Part shown: positions 12,098 to 23,175 of the stretch, piece by piece
Layout of the letters: each line of letters starts with the position of its first letter
How positions within the stretch are numbered: position 1 is the first letter of the stretch
NCBI GenBank assembly: GCA_003254885.1
Contig: QANT01002348.1
Span: 1-64,000, forward strand
DNA from: Purshia tridentata
Taxonomy: Eukaryota; Streptophyta; Magnoliopsida; Rosales; Rosaceae
Length of the DNA: 64,000 nucleotides
Reading direction: 5' to 3'
The notes under the pieces: generated by a model
The model's database searches: none
The model's input: only the letters and a program-made list of their open reading frames with translations
What the model was told of the DNA's origin: nothing
Position numbers and translations under genes: made by a program

Positions 12098-13714
12098 TCA
12101 CAATCCACTAGAAGTATGAGGAGAGTAAGCTTCAGCAGCACCTCTATTCAGAGCTCTTTCCAACCTTGTCTCAAATGGGGTAGAGTGCCAATTCACTCTT
12201 TTATCCTGCAAACCCACAAATCTTTTATCAGAACCCACCAAGACCTTATGGAAAGAGTGTGACACTAAATCTTACTTCACATGTACCTCTCTGTACTTGC
12301 TGGTTGTGTTTGGTATTCCTTTGTAAGAAGAGGGGGCAGAACCCTTGGCAGGACCTGTGTGATTCCAGTAGGTTCCAACAGTCCCTATTATGGGCATCTC
12401 ATCAGGGCTTCTACTTGGTGACTTCCTTGGTGAAGTTGAAGCTGAAAACTGTCTGAGCTCTTCAACAGTTAATGCACCTAAAATTGGTCTATCTTCTTGG
12501 CTTCTCGCTGAGTTTGATCCGGGGGACATGCTTTTCTCAGGTGTGACAGTGTCTAAAGCAATAGTGCTAGTCTTGTTAACAGGTGTATTCTCTGAAGAAA
12601 CCAACCATTTTGACAGGCTAGCATCAACTGCCATTTCTTGGTTAGGATTCTTGGACTGACCAGATTGCTTCTTGAGTTGATCAGTTTTTGATTTGAAACT
12701 CACTGAGAATTCCTTAAAACTTGCCTCTGAACTGAACGAAATCCGGGGTTCTTGATCTAATGTGAAATTCTCTTTCTGAGGCTTCATTAGTGATGCCCCT
12801 CTGGCTTTGACGGCTTTCCATTGTGTAAGATTCTCAACTGGGTTAAGCACCGAATGAACATAACCACTCCTATCACGAGCATTATGGTTCAACCCAGTAA
12901 GTTTTATCGGCATTGGACTATCAACATCCTCAGTATTCACTTGAGGTGTAGAAATCCTTCTATTCGACTCCACAATTTCATCATCATAATCTAGTTCCCC
13001 GTCATCATCGTTGTAGTCATCCTCATATTCATCATCAAGATCACTGTCTTCAAAATCTAATTCTCCCTCTTCGTCATCACTATCCCTGCAATTCTGGTAC
13101 CTATGATTAGGAGGGTAAGACCCTGAGCTCGAAGTGATTGAACTATCTTCGGAGGAAGACTTGGACTGGCTTGATTTGTTCAAAACGTTGCCCTCCTCTT
13201 TCTTCTCACACTCTGCAGCATCCAATGAAAGATCCAAGGATTCGTTGGTTGAAACATGTTCATGGGTTTTGACATTAGAATCAAAAGTTACTTTCTTTCT
13301 AGAAATGAAGCTCGGTTCCTCCACTGGTTTGACCCTACAGGCCAAAACTCAAACTTTAATATCAAAAACACCAAAAGAAAATGAAATTTCAATGGAAACT
13401 GATGAAAGGTATATTTAAAAATTTCTAGGTAAACAATTAGGTGAATTAAAATTTAAGAAGAAAATGAACTGAAAAAGAAAAAGAAAAAGAAAATAAAAAC
13501 CCATGAAGTTCAAACACTCACCAGACTTCTTCTAATGCCGGGCTAATGGGTTTTTCTCCAACGTTCGGAACAGGAGAGACAGCAGATTGCAGAGGCTCAA
13601 AACTTGTATATCTCTGAAAAAATAAATATAGACATATAGAATAGTTGAGAAAAAACGCAATTTAAGCTATGTTTGGCTGTTAGGAAAAACAGAGAAGGGA
13701 AAAGGAAAGAGGGN

Positions 13715-13770
<56 letters not shown>

Positions 13771-14100
13771 CGAAGTTGAAGACTTTTCTGGAATAGAACT
13801 AAAAGGAAAAGAAAACCAACATTTAACTAAGCCTAATTAAAAAAAAAAAAAAACATGGTCTACCTCCTAGTCTTTTCACAAAAAAAAAAAAAACCCAAAA
13901 AGGAAACAATAAGTAAACAAAATTCAAAACATTGCTTGTTTCTATACTTTCTCTCCAATTTTCTCAGAAAGCAAACAAAACCATGAAGCAAGCTTGAATT
14001 TGTGACTTACTTGGTCTCGGTGGTGCTGAACCCTATGTCTTTGAATCCTGCGTTTCTTATCTTTGGAAGAACCAAAACATGCAGCAAGAAAGCAACCCAT
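12098..14100 (-). CDS. JASON: JASON protein (meiosis II spindle organisation)
   Basis: Four coding exons: 14100-14011, 13613-13522, 13334-12287 and 12205-12098, giving 445 aa. The first exon encodes the Cys-rich start MGCFLAACFGSS, the third carries KKVTFDSNVKTHE, an acidic stretch (EGELDFEDSDLDDEYEDD) and PILGALTVEELRQFS, and the last encodes NWHSTPFETRLERAL. These blocks match my memory of JASON, whose Arabidopsis loss causes unreduced (2n) pollen through altered spindle position in meiosis II. There are no transmembrane segments; the middle looks disordered. The MGCF start might be lipid-modified, which is an inference. Reading straight on past exon 3 would give only VHVK and a stop; the GT at 12286-12285 and the conserved tail in exon 4 show that stretch is intron. 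It is convergent with the kinase gene. Confidence 0.85.
13714..13767. repeat. Homopolymer A run with an undetermined base, in JASON intron 1
   Basis: A single N at 13714 is followed by 53 consecutive A (T on the transcribed strand). It lies inside the first JASON intron. The N and the length point to a sequencing or assembly uncertainty; the true length is unknown. It could equally be a polyT branch/acceptor-side expansion or the relic tail of a retroposed sequence. Confidence 0.8.
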
Positions 14101-14632
14101 TTTCGATATCTTGCTCTGGGTCTCTCAAAGATGGCGTCTTTCTGTGAAAGAACGAGTTGGGTACTCGGTTTTCATAGTTTCGAACACATCTTTGCAACTA
14201 AGAGAAAGGGAGAGAAACAGAGAGAGAGAGAGCGCGTTGGCCGTTGGGTTTGCTAAGAAAGTATGAACTAGAAACTTTGAGAAGGTAAAGGGAGGACGGA
14301 AAGGACAAAACGGTCATAAACTTTGGGCTTGATTGTGGGCCCTACCAGGGTCCAGGAGAGCCCCCCGGGCTTTTCTAATTTCGAGGAAAAGGAAGTGACC
14401 GTTAGGATTCATAAGTGTGTGATCAGTTGATCACAGCCTGTAAATTAATTAAATTTGTGATTTTTCTAAGAGAAGATTTGTCATTTATAATTTTATAGAC
14501 GGACTCAAGTTTTGTCTTTATTAACTTTTCTGGACCGTTGGATCATGATTCATCACCAAAACAATCGTGGGCTTTTTAGGCCCCAAATTTTCCACACACT
14601 GTGCCGGGGTGCTGATGGCCATAAATGGGCCG

Positions 14633-14808
14633 ACATTCTTGCCCAAAGAAAATGTATTAATGTGAACATATAAAAATATAAAAAATGTGAACTATGGATT
14701 ATCGAATTACAAAGTTTCTTGAAATCTTATTAACATTCTTGCCCAAAGAAAATGTATTAATGTGAACTATCGATTATCGAATTACAAAGTTTCTTGAAAT
14801 CTTATTTT
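14633..14808 (+). repeat. Direct duplication, 100-bp spacing
   Basis: A segment starting ACATTCTTGCCCAAAGAAAA at 14633 repeats at 14733. The copies are almost identical except for about 25 bp of AT-rich sequence (ending GTGAAC) present only in the first. High identity implies a recent tandem duplication. Confidence 0.85.
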
Positions 14809-15499
14809 GTGGTTTACCTAATATATATTTATAGAAAATTATATCTCACCTTAAACATTATGACGTATTGCTTGGACCTATTCTACATTGTAATTTGATA
14901 ATTGAAGCTTTCTAGTTTTAAATTTCTATATAAGAATCATCTTTGCAAAAAAATAAAATAAATAAGAAAGTGTTTAACCATTTAATTAAAAAGTCATCAT
15001 TTTAAATGTTTATCAATTTTTTATATTCATTTATTTATTTAATCACAATTATATATTTTAATAGTGTTTTATTTATCTAATTTTTTGTAAAGATGATCAT
15101 TGTATAAAAGTTTATAAAATAAACGATTTCAATCATCAAACTACAATGTCAAATGAACCCCATATATCATTATGTTTGAAATAAATTATATCTTAACGAG
15201 AGGCGCTTCTATACTTATATAAATATATATCCACATTTTTCATATATGAAAAGAGAATAATTGAATTCCTCAAACTTACAAACCCATGATAAATAGATAT
15301 ATTAGGCAAGTGTGAAAATAAAAATTTGGTAACAACATAAGTGAGGGTGGAAAAAGTAATAGAGGGCATGAGTTTGAAATGAAAGAAGACACGAATCAAG
15401 TAATTCCCTTTTGTTGACAAATGTCCACTATGTTTTCTAGATAGTAATTTTATGTAAAATGAATTGTTAAAGTGAAAATTATGGTATTTCAATTCTAAG

Positions 15500-15596
15500 A
15501 ATTATTAAATTAAAAACTTGAAATAGAAAAACAATTATTAAACTAAAAACTTGAAATATAAAAACAATTATTAAATTAAAAACTTGAAAAAATTGC
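15500..15596 (+). repeat. Three-copy 33-bp minisatellite
   Basis: A 33-bp unit (AATTATTAAATTAAAAACTT plus a tail) occurs at 15500-15532 and 15533-15565, with a shortened third copy at 15566-15596. Only one to three differences separate the units. Confidence 0.85.
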
Positions 15597-15715
15597 ATTT
15601 CAACCCAAAACTATGAAGAAGACAAAATCAAGGGGTAATGGAAAATTAAGGACGTTCCAAAGGGATTGGTCACAAAACAAACAAAAAAAGATATTCCAAA
15701 GGGAATAAAAAACTG

Positions 15716-15800
15716 TGGGGTGAGAGAGGCTCGAACTCTCGACCTCAGGATAACTCTATAGCTATGAGACCTACGCGCTAGCCAACTGCGCCACCACCCC
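15716..15800 (-). tRNA. trnM-CAU: tRNA-Met (CAT anticodon), elongator type with an 11-nt intron
   Basis: On the minus strand the gene starts GGGGTGG at 15800 and ends CACCCC plus discriminator A at 15716. The acceptor stem pairs GGGGTGG with TCACCCC (last pair G-T). The D arm is GCGCAGTTGGCTAGCGC, the anticodon loop CTCATA contains CAT, and the T arm is GAGAGTTCGAGCCTCTC. Total length is 85 nt, about 11 nt more than a mature tRNA. The extra bases follow the anticodon (GCTATAGAGTT), where plant elongator tRNA-Met genes carry their intron. The internal A and B boxes are intact. Confidence 0.95.
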
Positions 15801-15877
15801 GTGTTTATCCATTGTTCCTCTAAAATTATTTATATCTTTTAATATTTGACATTTGATGAAGTTATCTACTCACTTCC

Positions 15878-15916
15878 CACGTGCTCGATACGGTGTCGTT
15901 TTCAAACAAACCCTAA
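15878..15916 (+). promoter_or_regulatory. G-box and telo-box upstream of the RNA-binding protein gene
   Basis: A CACGTG G-box is at 15878-15883 and an AAACCCTAA telo-box at 15908-15916, about 140-175 bp upstream of the ATG at 16054. Telo-boxes are common in promoters of plant genes for translation and RNA handling. The function here is inferred. Confidence 0.5.
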
Positions 15917-15973
15917 GGCAGTAGCCCTTCCCTCCTCGACTCCTCCCTCTTTCTCAATCCCACTCTGGTCTCA

Positions 15974-15975
<2 letters not shown>

Positions 15976-16004
<29 letters not shown>
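15976..16004 (+). repeat. (CT)n microsatellite in the 5' leader of the RNA-binding protein gene
   Basis: A 29-bp run of CT dinucleotides lies 50 bp upstream of the ATG at 16054. CT-rich leaders are common in highly expressed plant genes, and the run is likely length-polymorphic. Confidence 0.85.
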
Positions 16005-16008
<4 letters not shown>

Positions 16009-16053
16009 CAAAGAGTAGAAGCGCACGACGACACGCACGCATACAGAGCAGCC

Positions 16054-18422
16054 ATGGACTCAGACGAAGGGAAGCTCTTCATAGGAGGACTAGCATGGGA
16101 CACCACAGAAGACAAGCTCACTGAGTACTTTAACCAGTATGGTGAGGTCACCCAGACCGTCATCATGCGCGACAAGACCACTGGCCGACCCAGAGGCTTT
16201 GGCTTCGTCGTCTTCTCCGATCCTTCTGTGCTCGATAGGGTCCTCAATGACAAGCACACCATCGATGGCCGAGTGGTCAGTCTTTATGCGTCTTCCTTTT
16301 TACCTGCATTGGCTCGTCGTTTTGGGTGCTTAACGCGTTTCGTTTTAATGTGAATTTTGATGGGTTTTTTTTGCTTGTAGTAGCTTCTTGTGAGTGTTAT
16401 GCGTTCTGGGGTTCCGTTATTTTGTGGAAATGTATTATGGGCTTGGCTATTTTGATGTTAGTTTATGGGTTTGCTTATTCTTTAGCTGTCATTGAATGGT
16501 CTTTCCTTCTGGGGTTGTTTTTATTCTATGGTAATGTGGTTGGTTTATGTTAAGGGTAACTGAGGAACTATAGAATTAGGGAAATAATCAGTTCTTTGGT
16601 TTATACTGTCTATTTTCACGTTATGGTTCTCGTTTATACTGATTTTGATTGTTGCTAAGCTCCTCGTGGGATTTTTGTTGAAGTACTTGCAGTTGTATGA
16701 TTATTGGGTTCACAGACAATGCTTTCTAAGATGTAATGTGTGCAAACAGTTATTTTGGTTTATGGGGTTTTATCTTTTTCTGATTTTTTCTGAGATTTTC
16801 CTATTATCATCTACTTCTAATTGATTCGTGCATGTTTTTGTGTGCTTCTGTATCCTTGCTCTGTTAGTTGATGAGAAATTATACAGATAGGTTTTTTGGG
16901 GAAACACGCGATCAGTTCTCAAACATTCTAAAGATTGACTCTTAATCCAAATTTGTCGGTAGTTTCTTGCAAAAAATGATTTATAACCACACCAACTTTT
17001 CCTCATTTAAATTGCTGAATTAATTGTATATAAACATGGTTTGGGGGCATAGGTTGAAAATTTTGTAAACACGCACACTTAGGGAAGTTGAACATGTTTA
17101 CATGCTATATAAATGTAAGATTTTCCAAATAAAACCTTTTTAACTGTTAGAGATTCAGGTACTACTTTAGCGCGTCTCCATATGAATTCTTTTGAGATGA
17201 TTATGGTTTACATATGACATGAATCTACCACTTATTGCGTTCTTTCTTGCTTCTTATGGATAAACATATGCCACTTTGATGTATTTCTTCTTTTTTTTTG
17301 TCTGCACATCTGTTTGTCCCTTCAGCATTTTAAGGTTTCACTTTGACTACACAGGTGGAGGCAAAAAAGGCTTTATCAAGAGAAGAACAGCAAACATCCA
17401 ATAGAACTGGAAATTTTAATGCCAACAGAAGTTCTGGAGGGGGTGGAAACTTTAAGACCAAAAAAATATTTGTTGGCGGACTGCCTTCCACACTGTCAGA
17501 AGATGGATTTCGTCAGTTCTTTGAAAATTACGGAAGCGTAACTGATGTAGTAATAATGTATGACCAGAATACTCAACGACCTCGTGGTTTTGGTTTCATA
17601 ACATTCGACACTGAAGATGCAGTTGATAGAGTACTACACAAGAACTTCCATGAGTTGAATGGTAAACTTGTAGAAGTAAAACGAGCACTTCCTAAAGATG
17701 CAAATCCTGGTGGTGGGGGTCGAGGTGGGGGCTATCAGGGTTCTGGTGCCAGTACAAACGCATTTGATGGCCGAATGGATGGCAATAGATATATGCAGCC
17801 TCAAACTACCGCAGGTGGTTTCCCTCCATATTCTGGTTATGGTGCTCCAGGTTATGGTTATGGGGCAGCAGCTACTGGAGTTGGTTATGGAGGTTATGGA
17901 AGTTATGGTGTTGGTGGTTATGGGAGTGCCAATACTGGTTTTGGTGGTCCTGCAGGATCATATGGAAATCCAAATGCCCCTAATGCTGGTTATGTTGGTG
18001 GGGCACCTGGTGCATTGAAAAATACTTGGAGCAACCAAACTCCCTCTGGTTATGGTGCTTCTGGGTATGGGGCATCGGCTCCTTGGAGTGCTCCAGGTGG
18101 AAGTGGTGCTGCTTCTGCTCCAAGGGGTCAATCCCCAAGTGGGGCTTCTGGATATGGAAATCAAGGTTATGGGTATGGCAATTATGGTGGAGGTTATACA
18201 TCTTATCCTGGTGGGTACGGGACTTCTGGTGGGCGTGGTGGTAGTACCCCAACTAGCAACAGTGGTGCTAGTGGAGGAGAGCAACAAGGGACGCGTGGTG
18301 GCTACATGGGGAGTGGCTATGGTGACACCAATGGAAATTCAGGTTACTCCAATGCATCATGGAGATCTGACCCTTCACAAGCCACTGGTGGTTATGGTGG
18401 TTCTCAGTCCAGGCAGGCCTAA
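16054..18422 (+). CDS. RNP1: Heterogeneous nuclear ribonucleoprotein 1-like, two RRMs plus Gly/Tyr-rich tail
   Basis: Coding exons 16054-16275 and 17355-18422 give 429 aa; the 1.08-kb intron interrupts the end of RRM1 (DGRV/VEAKKA). RRM1 (about 6-80) has RNP2 LFIGGL and RNP1 RGFGFVVF. RRM2 (about 110-185) has RNP2 IFVGGL and RNP1 RGFGFITF. The remaining 240 residues are low-complexity Gly/Tyr/Ser/Ala (GYG, GGYG repeats). This is the hnRNP A/B- or Musashi-like architecture of plant RNP1 proteins, which bind mRNA and shuttle between nucleus and cytoplasm. The tail has the composition of domains that phase-separate; that property is inferred. The ATG context and the (CT)n leader support this start. 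The paralogue within the RNP1 family is uncertain. Confidence 0.92.
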
Positions 18423-18767
18423 CAGCGGAGGACCAACAAATTTTAAATTTTATTTCACAGGGATCCTCATGCATGCGATCTAAACTCCAGTCTGACAGCT
18501 TATGCATGAGAAAATTTGAAATCGAATCTTAGGACTGGTTGGATCGCTTGATTCTTGGTGGTAGTTGGCAGTTGTAGTTCTGCTAGAAATTACAATCAAT
18601 ACATTCCAGTATTAATTTTTAGTAAAATTTTCTTAAATTTCGTAGAATTTAATATTTAGGTTGCTTATATTGTGTGTGCTTGCTAATTTTGGAGCTTCCC
18701 TCTTCCCCTCTCTACTCCATCCTCTCCATTGTTGCTGCTTGAGCTTAGATAGTTTCTATTGAACTTA

Positions 18768-19004
18768 TTTATCATTGTGGGTAATGATGAATGATGAAAA
18801 TTTATTGTTCCTGGTGCTGCATTAGTTGTATTCAGTTTCAATGTGCTAGAAATTTGATGTTACTGTCTGGATTATTCATGCCTTTTAAAATGTTTATCAC
18901 TGTGGGTATTGATGATAGTTAATTGTTCCTGGTACTGCTTTAGTTTTATTCTGTTATGGTGTGGTAGTGGTTTGAGGTTACTGTCTGGATTACTCATGCT
19001 TTGA
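18768..19004 (+). repeat. Tandem duplication (about 125 bp) downstream of the RNA-binding protein gene
   Basis: The 18768-18892 segment, starting TTTATCATTGTGGGTA, repeats at 18893-19004. Shared words are TTGTTCCTGGT, CTGTCTGGATTA and TCATGC. It lies 350-580 bp after the stop codon, so it may be in the 3' UTR. Divergence of roughly 15-20 percent suggests an old event. Confidence 0.75.
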
Positions 19005-20507
19005 GTTTGTGCTTGATTCATTTAAGCAACTGGGATGCTGCATTTCTAGTGTGATTGAAGAATCGAGATAGTGAAACTTATGGAAGCACTGCACCTCTAG
19101 GTCATTGTGCTTGATCCTTGCATATAACAGTAAATGTTATTAAAGGCATGGTAATTTTCATCCGGGATTTGCACTTTTTGTACAGGAGCGAATAGCAATG
19201 CCGCATTTTAGTTAGGAACGTATATGTTGTAGCATGGACATGATTTTTCAGGTGGAGTTGCTGGATGCATTTGCTTGCCTACTTGGGTTCAGAGTTGTCC
19301 TTGTGGGTCAAGATTTTTGAACTGCGGACCTCACCTGTGGACCTGAGGTGCTGTCAGAATTAGCAGCTTCTTTGGACCTCTGAATGTGGTTAGTCCTGTG
19401 ACTGTAACATCCATACGCAAGGCAAGGCTGAAGCTCCACTATCGACCATTGTGCCTGTTTCTTGACAGCCCCTCTCAAGGAAGACAAAGCCAAAGTGGAT
19501 AGAACGCATTGTTGTCTGAGGAATCTTCACCAGTGAAGCTTATTAGTTATTATGCCCCTCAGGAAAAGCAGCACACTTTAATGACGGTTCCCACCACCGG
19601 CCTCAGACTGGCCTGCTGGCGGTGGGAGGGTTTTTTTTTTAATTTGGTTCAAATTTTGTGATTTCTTTAGTTTTTTTTTTAATATTAAGGATAAAATAAA
19701 AACTTTCAAGGGAAAAAGTTGAATGGGGTATAATTAGCAATTGTGTGGTTAACAACAATGAAAGCATCCTTCTTGGAACCATTAGGTCTTTCTTTGGCGT
19801 CTTATTTGATTCAGTGGGTCGGAATAGGATGGGCTGGCTGACTTTCACCTTTTCTTGTTTATATTTAATTCGAAAGGCTTAAGTTGCTCGACTTTCTCCT
19901 TAAAAAATGATTTTGCTCAGAAATTTGTTTACTGCATTGTTTAATTAATGTGTACGTCTGGCCTAAGCATGCAATGTGTCTGTTTTGTCATAGAATTGTC
20001 TATAAGATTTATACCTTTTCACATATTCATAGTAATCATGCAAGTGTGAATAGAATCCCAGAGTAGACACCAGTCACACCACTTGGTCATTGCAAGTTTG
20101 CAACATCCTCAAAAGCCAGGAAAACACAGGAAATTAATTTTTATGATGGAGTAAGACAATTATGTAATACTAATAATGATAATATACATATATACAGCTT
20201 TCTGTATATAATAGAAAAGATCACGGGCCAATAACATGCATGGGGCCCGGACACTACTAGCTCCCACTTTTAAAGACGTCGTCAGTGAAAAATATTTAAT
20301 AAACAAATGAAAAATGTTAGTCTTCGGCGCTTCGCACCGAAAAAAAAAAAGTTATAGTCTTAGAAGCTCATGAAGTGTCCTTAATTAGTTTAAATGATCT
20401 AAACTTGTAAAACCTATATATATGTATACGTGTATACATGTATCTTCAAATTAGTGAATTCCAACTAGCTAGAGTAAAAGTGTTTTTTTCTTTCTAGCTC
20501 TAACATT
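19005..20507. other. Intergenic region with a GC-rich hairpin
   Basis: No protein gene is recognised; the minus-strand frame 19308-19493 gives a protein I do not know. The 19150-19640 stretch is richer in GC than its surroundings and ends in a hairpin followed by T10 (entry at 19589). Further right, 20323-20341 can fold as TTCGG...CCGAA. The last 200 bp should include the NPF promoter. Confidence 0.5.
19589..19640 (+). other. GC-rich hairpin followed by a T10 run
   Basis: Arms TCCCACCACCGG (19589-19600) and CTGGCGGTGGGA (19616-19627) pair over most of their length, and 19631-19640 is T10. A stem plus T run resembles the 3' end of a Pol III transcript or of a structured ncRNA, but I cannot identify a known RNA class or an upstream promoter element. 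It may be chance or part of the RNP1 3' region. Confidence 0.3.
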
Positions 20508-23175
20508 ATGGAAAAAGCAGAGGAGAAAGGCCCTGCTAATGGAGGACAGGATTACACACAAGATGGGACTGTGGATCTCAAAGGTAGACCTATTTTAAGG
20601 TCAAAGACTGGGAGATGGAGAGCTTGCTCCTTCATTGTAGGTCTGTGTATTTATGGCTTATAATATATATATGTGTGTGTGTGTGTGTTTTCTTATAGCT
20701 CCTAAATCAATATATGTCTCAATTACAACTGGACCAGGAATGAATATGGTGTAACCTTGTTGTTGTAGGGTATGAAATATTTGAGAGGATGGCAAACCAT
20801 GGGATTTCAGCAAACCTAGTGGTGTATTTGACAAGGAAGCTCCATGAAGGCACTGTACAATCCTCAAACAATGTCACCAACTGGGCTGGTACCCTATGGA
20901 TCACACCAACATTAGGTGCTTACATTGCAGATACATATCTTGGTCGATATTGGACCTGTGTCATGGCATCAGTCATTTATCTTATGGTAAAATTTTGGAC
21001 GCAAACTGCATTTTTTAGAAGAGTTGTCTTCAGTTTCATAAAACTTCAATATCAAAAATATGGGTTCTTTTAGGCTGTATTAGATAATTATTAGAGTTGT
21101 TAGATATTTTGGCTAGTATGTTAACTTATGTGTTTAGACTATCAATCTGACTTATTGATAAGATGGATTCATGTTGGAGTATGTAATTTTGATTCTAACA
21201 ACATATTGGACATTTGTTATGGCATCCACCATTTATCTTATGGTAAAAAGAAAAAAGTTGGAAGACAAATTCTCAACAAATGGATTCCATACTTCTCATA
21301 ATTATTTGAGATAAGAGTTGTGTTTAGGATAGTTGTCCGCTTGTGTATGTGAACAATTTCTAACCATATATTTAAAATGCATATGAGACTCACATGCATC
21401 AACACTTGAGAATCACTCATGCACATATACACAATTATCCCTAAAATTTTCTTTCGAGATAATTCAATAATTTTGCCTGCAATTTAACAGGGAATGTCAC
21501 TATTAACCCTAGCAGTATCAGTGCCAGCTTTGAGACCACCATCATGCAGCCATGGCATCAAGGAAGAGGATTGCAGAAAAGCTTCACCTTTCCAAGTGGG
21601 TATATTCTATTGTGCATTGTACATGATAGCAGTTGGAGCTGGTGGAACCAAGCCCAACATCTCAACCTTGGGTGCAGATCAATTTGATGATTTTGAACCC
21701 AAGGAGAAGGCCCACAAGCTCTCCTTCTTTAATTGGTGGATGTTCTGCGTATTCTTTGGGAACCTCTTCTCCAACACCTTCTTAGTGTACATACAAGACA
21801 ATGTTGGTTGGGCCCTTGGCTATGGGCTCCCAACAGTTGGACTTGTGATTTCAGTGCTGGTGTTCTTGTTGGGCACCCCATTTTACAGGCACAAAATGCC
21901 TTCAGGGAGTCCTATCACTAGGGTTGCTCAGGTGCTACTGGCATCTTCTAGGAAGTGGAAAGTGCCTGTCCCAAATGACCCCAAAGAACTTCATGAACTG
22001 AGCTTGGAAGAGTATGCAGACAAAGGGAAACTCAGAATTGACCACACCCCTTCATTAAGGTGCTTGTTCTTAATATTCTAAAAGACCAAATTGTGTTTGT
22101 TGCTCATATAACTTGGTCCATTTGAATTCTTGTAGTTTTAATTTTGACAGTTATACTGTGGGAATGATCATGACACTACATCGTGTGTAGGGGTAAAACC
22201 GTCTTTCCAAATGGTGTTCCACATAACTATTGATTACTATTTTCCAAGCTGAAACTATTGGAACCTAAGTAAAAAATGAACCAAACTACAAGAACTTGAT
22301 CTTCCAACTCACTAATATATAACACTGAATTAAACTCCTGCAGATTCCTTGACAGAGCTGCTGTGAAAATTGGGCCAAGCACACCATGGACTTTAATCCC
22401 GGTGACCCAAGTTGAAGAAACCAAACAAATGACAAAGATGATTCCAGTTTTGCTCACAACATTCATACCTGCCATCCTCATAGCCCAAACCCACACCCTA
22501 TTCATAAAGCAAGGCACCACGCTGGACCCAAGCATGGGCCCCCATTTCCATATCCCCCCTGCAGCCCTTGGAGCCTTCATGGTTCTCTCCATGTTGTCCA
22601 GCCTAGCAATCTATGATCGTTTCTTGGTTCCATCACTTAGGCCCTGCACTAAAAACCCAAGAGGAATCTCACTGCTGCAGAGAATGGGAATTGGGTATGT
22701 GATGCACATCATAGTCATGGTCATTGCTTGCTTGATTGAGAGAAAACGACTCGTCGTTGCAAGAGAAAATGACATCTTTGGCAAAGGAGAGATAGTTCCT
22801 CTCACTATATTTGTTTTGCTGCCCCAATTTGCTTTGATGGGTGTGGCTGATACATTTGTTGAAGTAGCAAAGATTGAGTTTTTCTATGACCAAGCACCAC
22901 AGGGAATGAAGAGCTTGGGGACCTCATATTACACTAGCAGCTATGCATTTGGGAGTTTTCTGAATAGTTTTATTCTGACAACAGTTTCTCATGTGACCAA
23001 GAGGCATGGGCACAAAGGGTGGGTCTTGGACAATTTGAATGTGTCCCATTTGGACTTTTACTATGCATTGTTGGCTGCCTTGGTGTTCCTTAACTTCCTG
23101 TTCTTTCTGGTTGTGGCAAAGTTCTTTGTTTATAGTGAAGAAATTAATGAAGCCAAGATAGCTGTGGAAGCTTAA
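20508..23175 (+). CDS. NPF5.2: NRT1/PTR family transporter, NPF5.2/5.3 type (PTR3-like)
   Basis: Four coding exons: 20508-20640, 20769-20986, 21491-22059 and 22344-23175, giving 583 aa with phases intact. Landmarks are the N-terminal DYTQDGTVDLKGRPILRS, the proton-coupling ExxER motif in YEIFERM, SSNNVTNW, the PTR2 signature block GGTKPNISTLGADQFDDF, FFNWWMF, a central hydrophilic loop, FLDRAA at the exon 3/4 junction, and FYDQAPQGMKSLGTSYY. Twelve membrane helices are expected for this MFS-type proton-coupled carrier. Arabidopsis relatives (NPF5.2/PTR3, NPF5.3) are linked to di/tripeptide transport and to stress or pathogen responses; substrates in this subclade are not predictable from sequence. 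A damaged tandem copy lies 1.9 kb downstream on the same strand. Confidence 0.92.

Larger units (their letters stand above)
14101..15715. other. Upstream region of JASON and AT-rich intergenic DNA
   Basis: The JASON promoter and 5' leader should lie just above 14100 on the minus strand. A short GA-rich run (about 14205-14232, GAGAGAGA) could be in the leader. Further right the DNA is AT-rich and holds two small repeat groups listed separately. No gene is visible; the minus-strand frame 15193-15492 matches nothing I recognise. Confidence 0.55.

Noticed and set aside
17698-18507. Several overlapping frames of 70-143 residues on both strands
   Set aside because: They come from the repetitive Gly/Tyr codons of the RNP1 tail read in other frames. 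None shows an independent domain.
20323-20345. Helitron 3' end (hairpin followed by CTRR)
   Set aside because: On the minus strand CTAA follows the hairpin after only two bases, not the usual ten or so, and no TC start could be identified. It was kept only as a plain hairpin.
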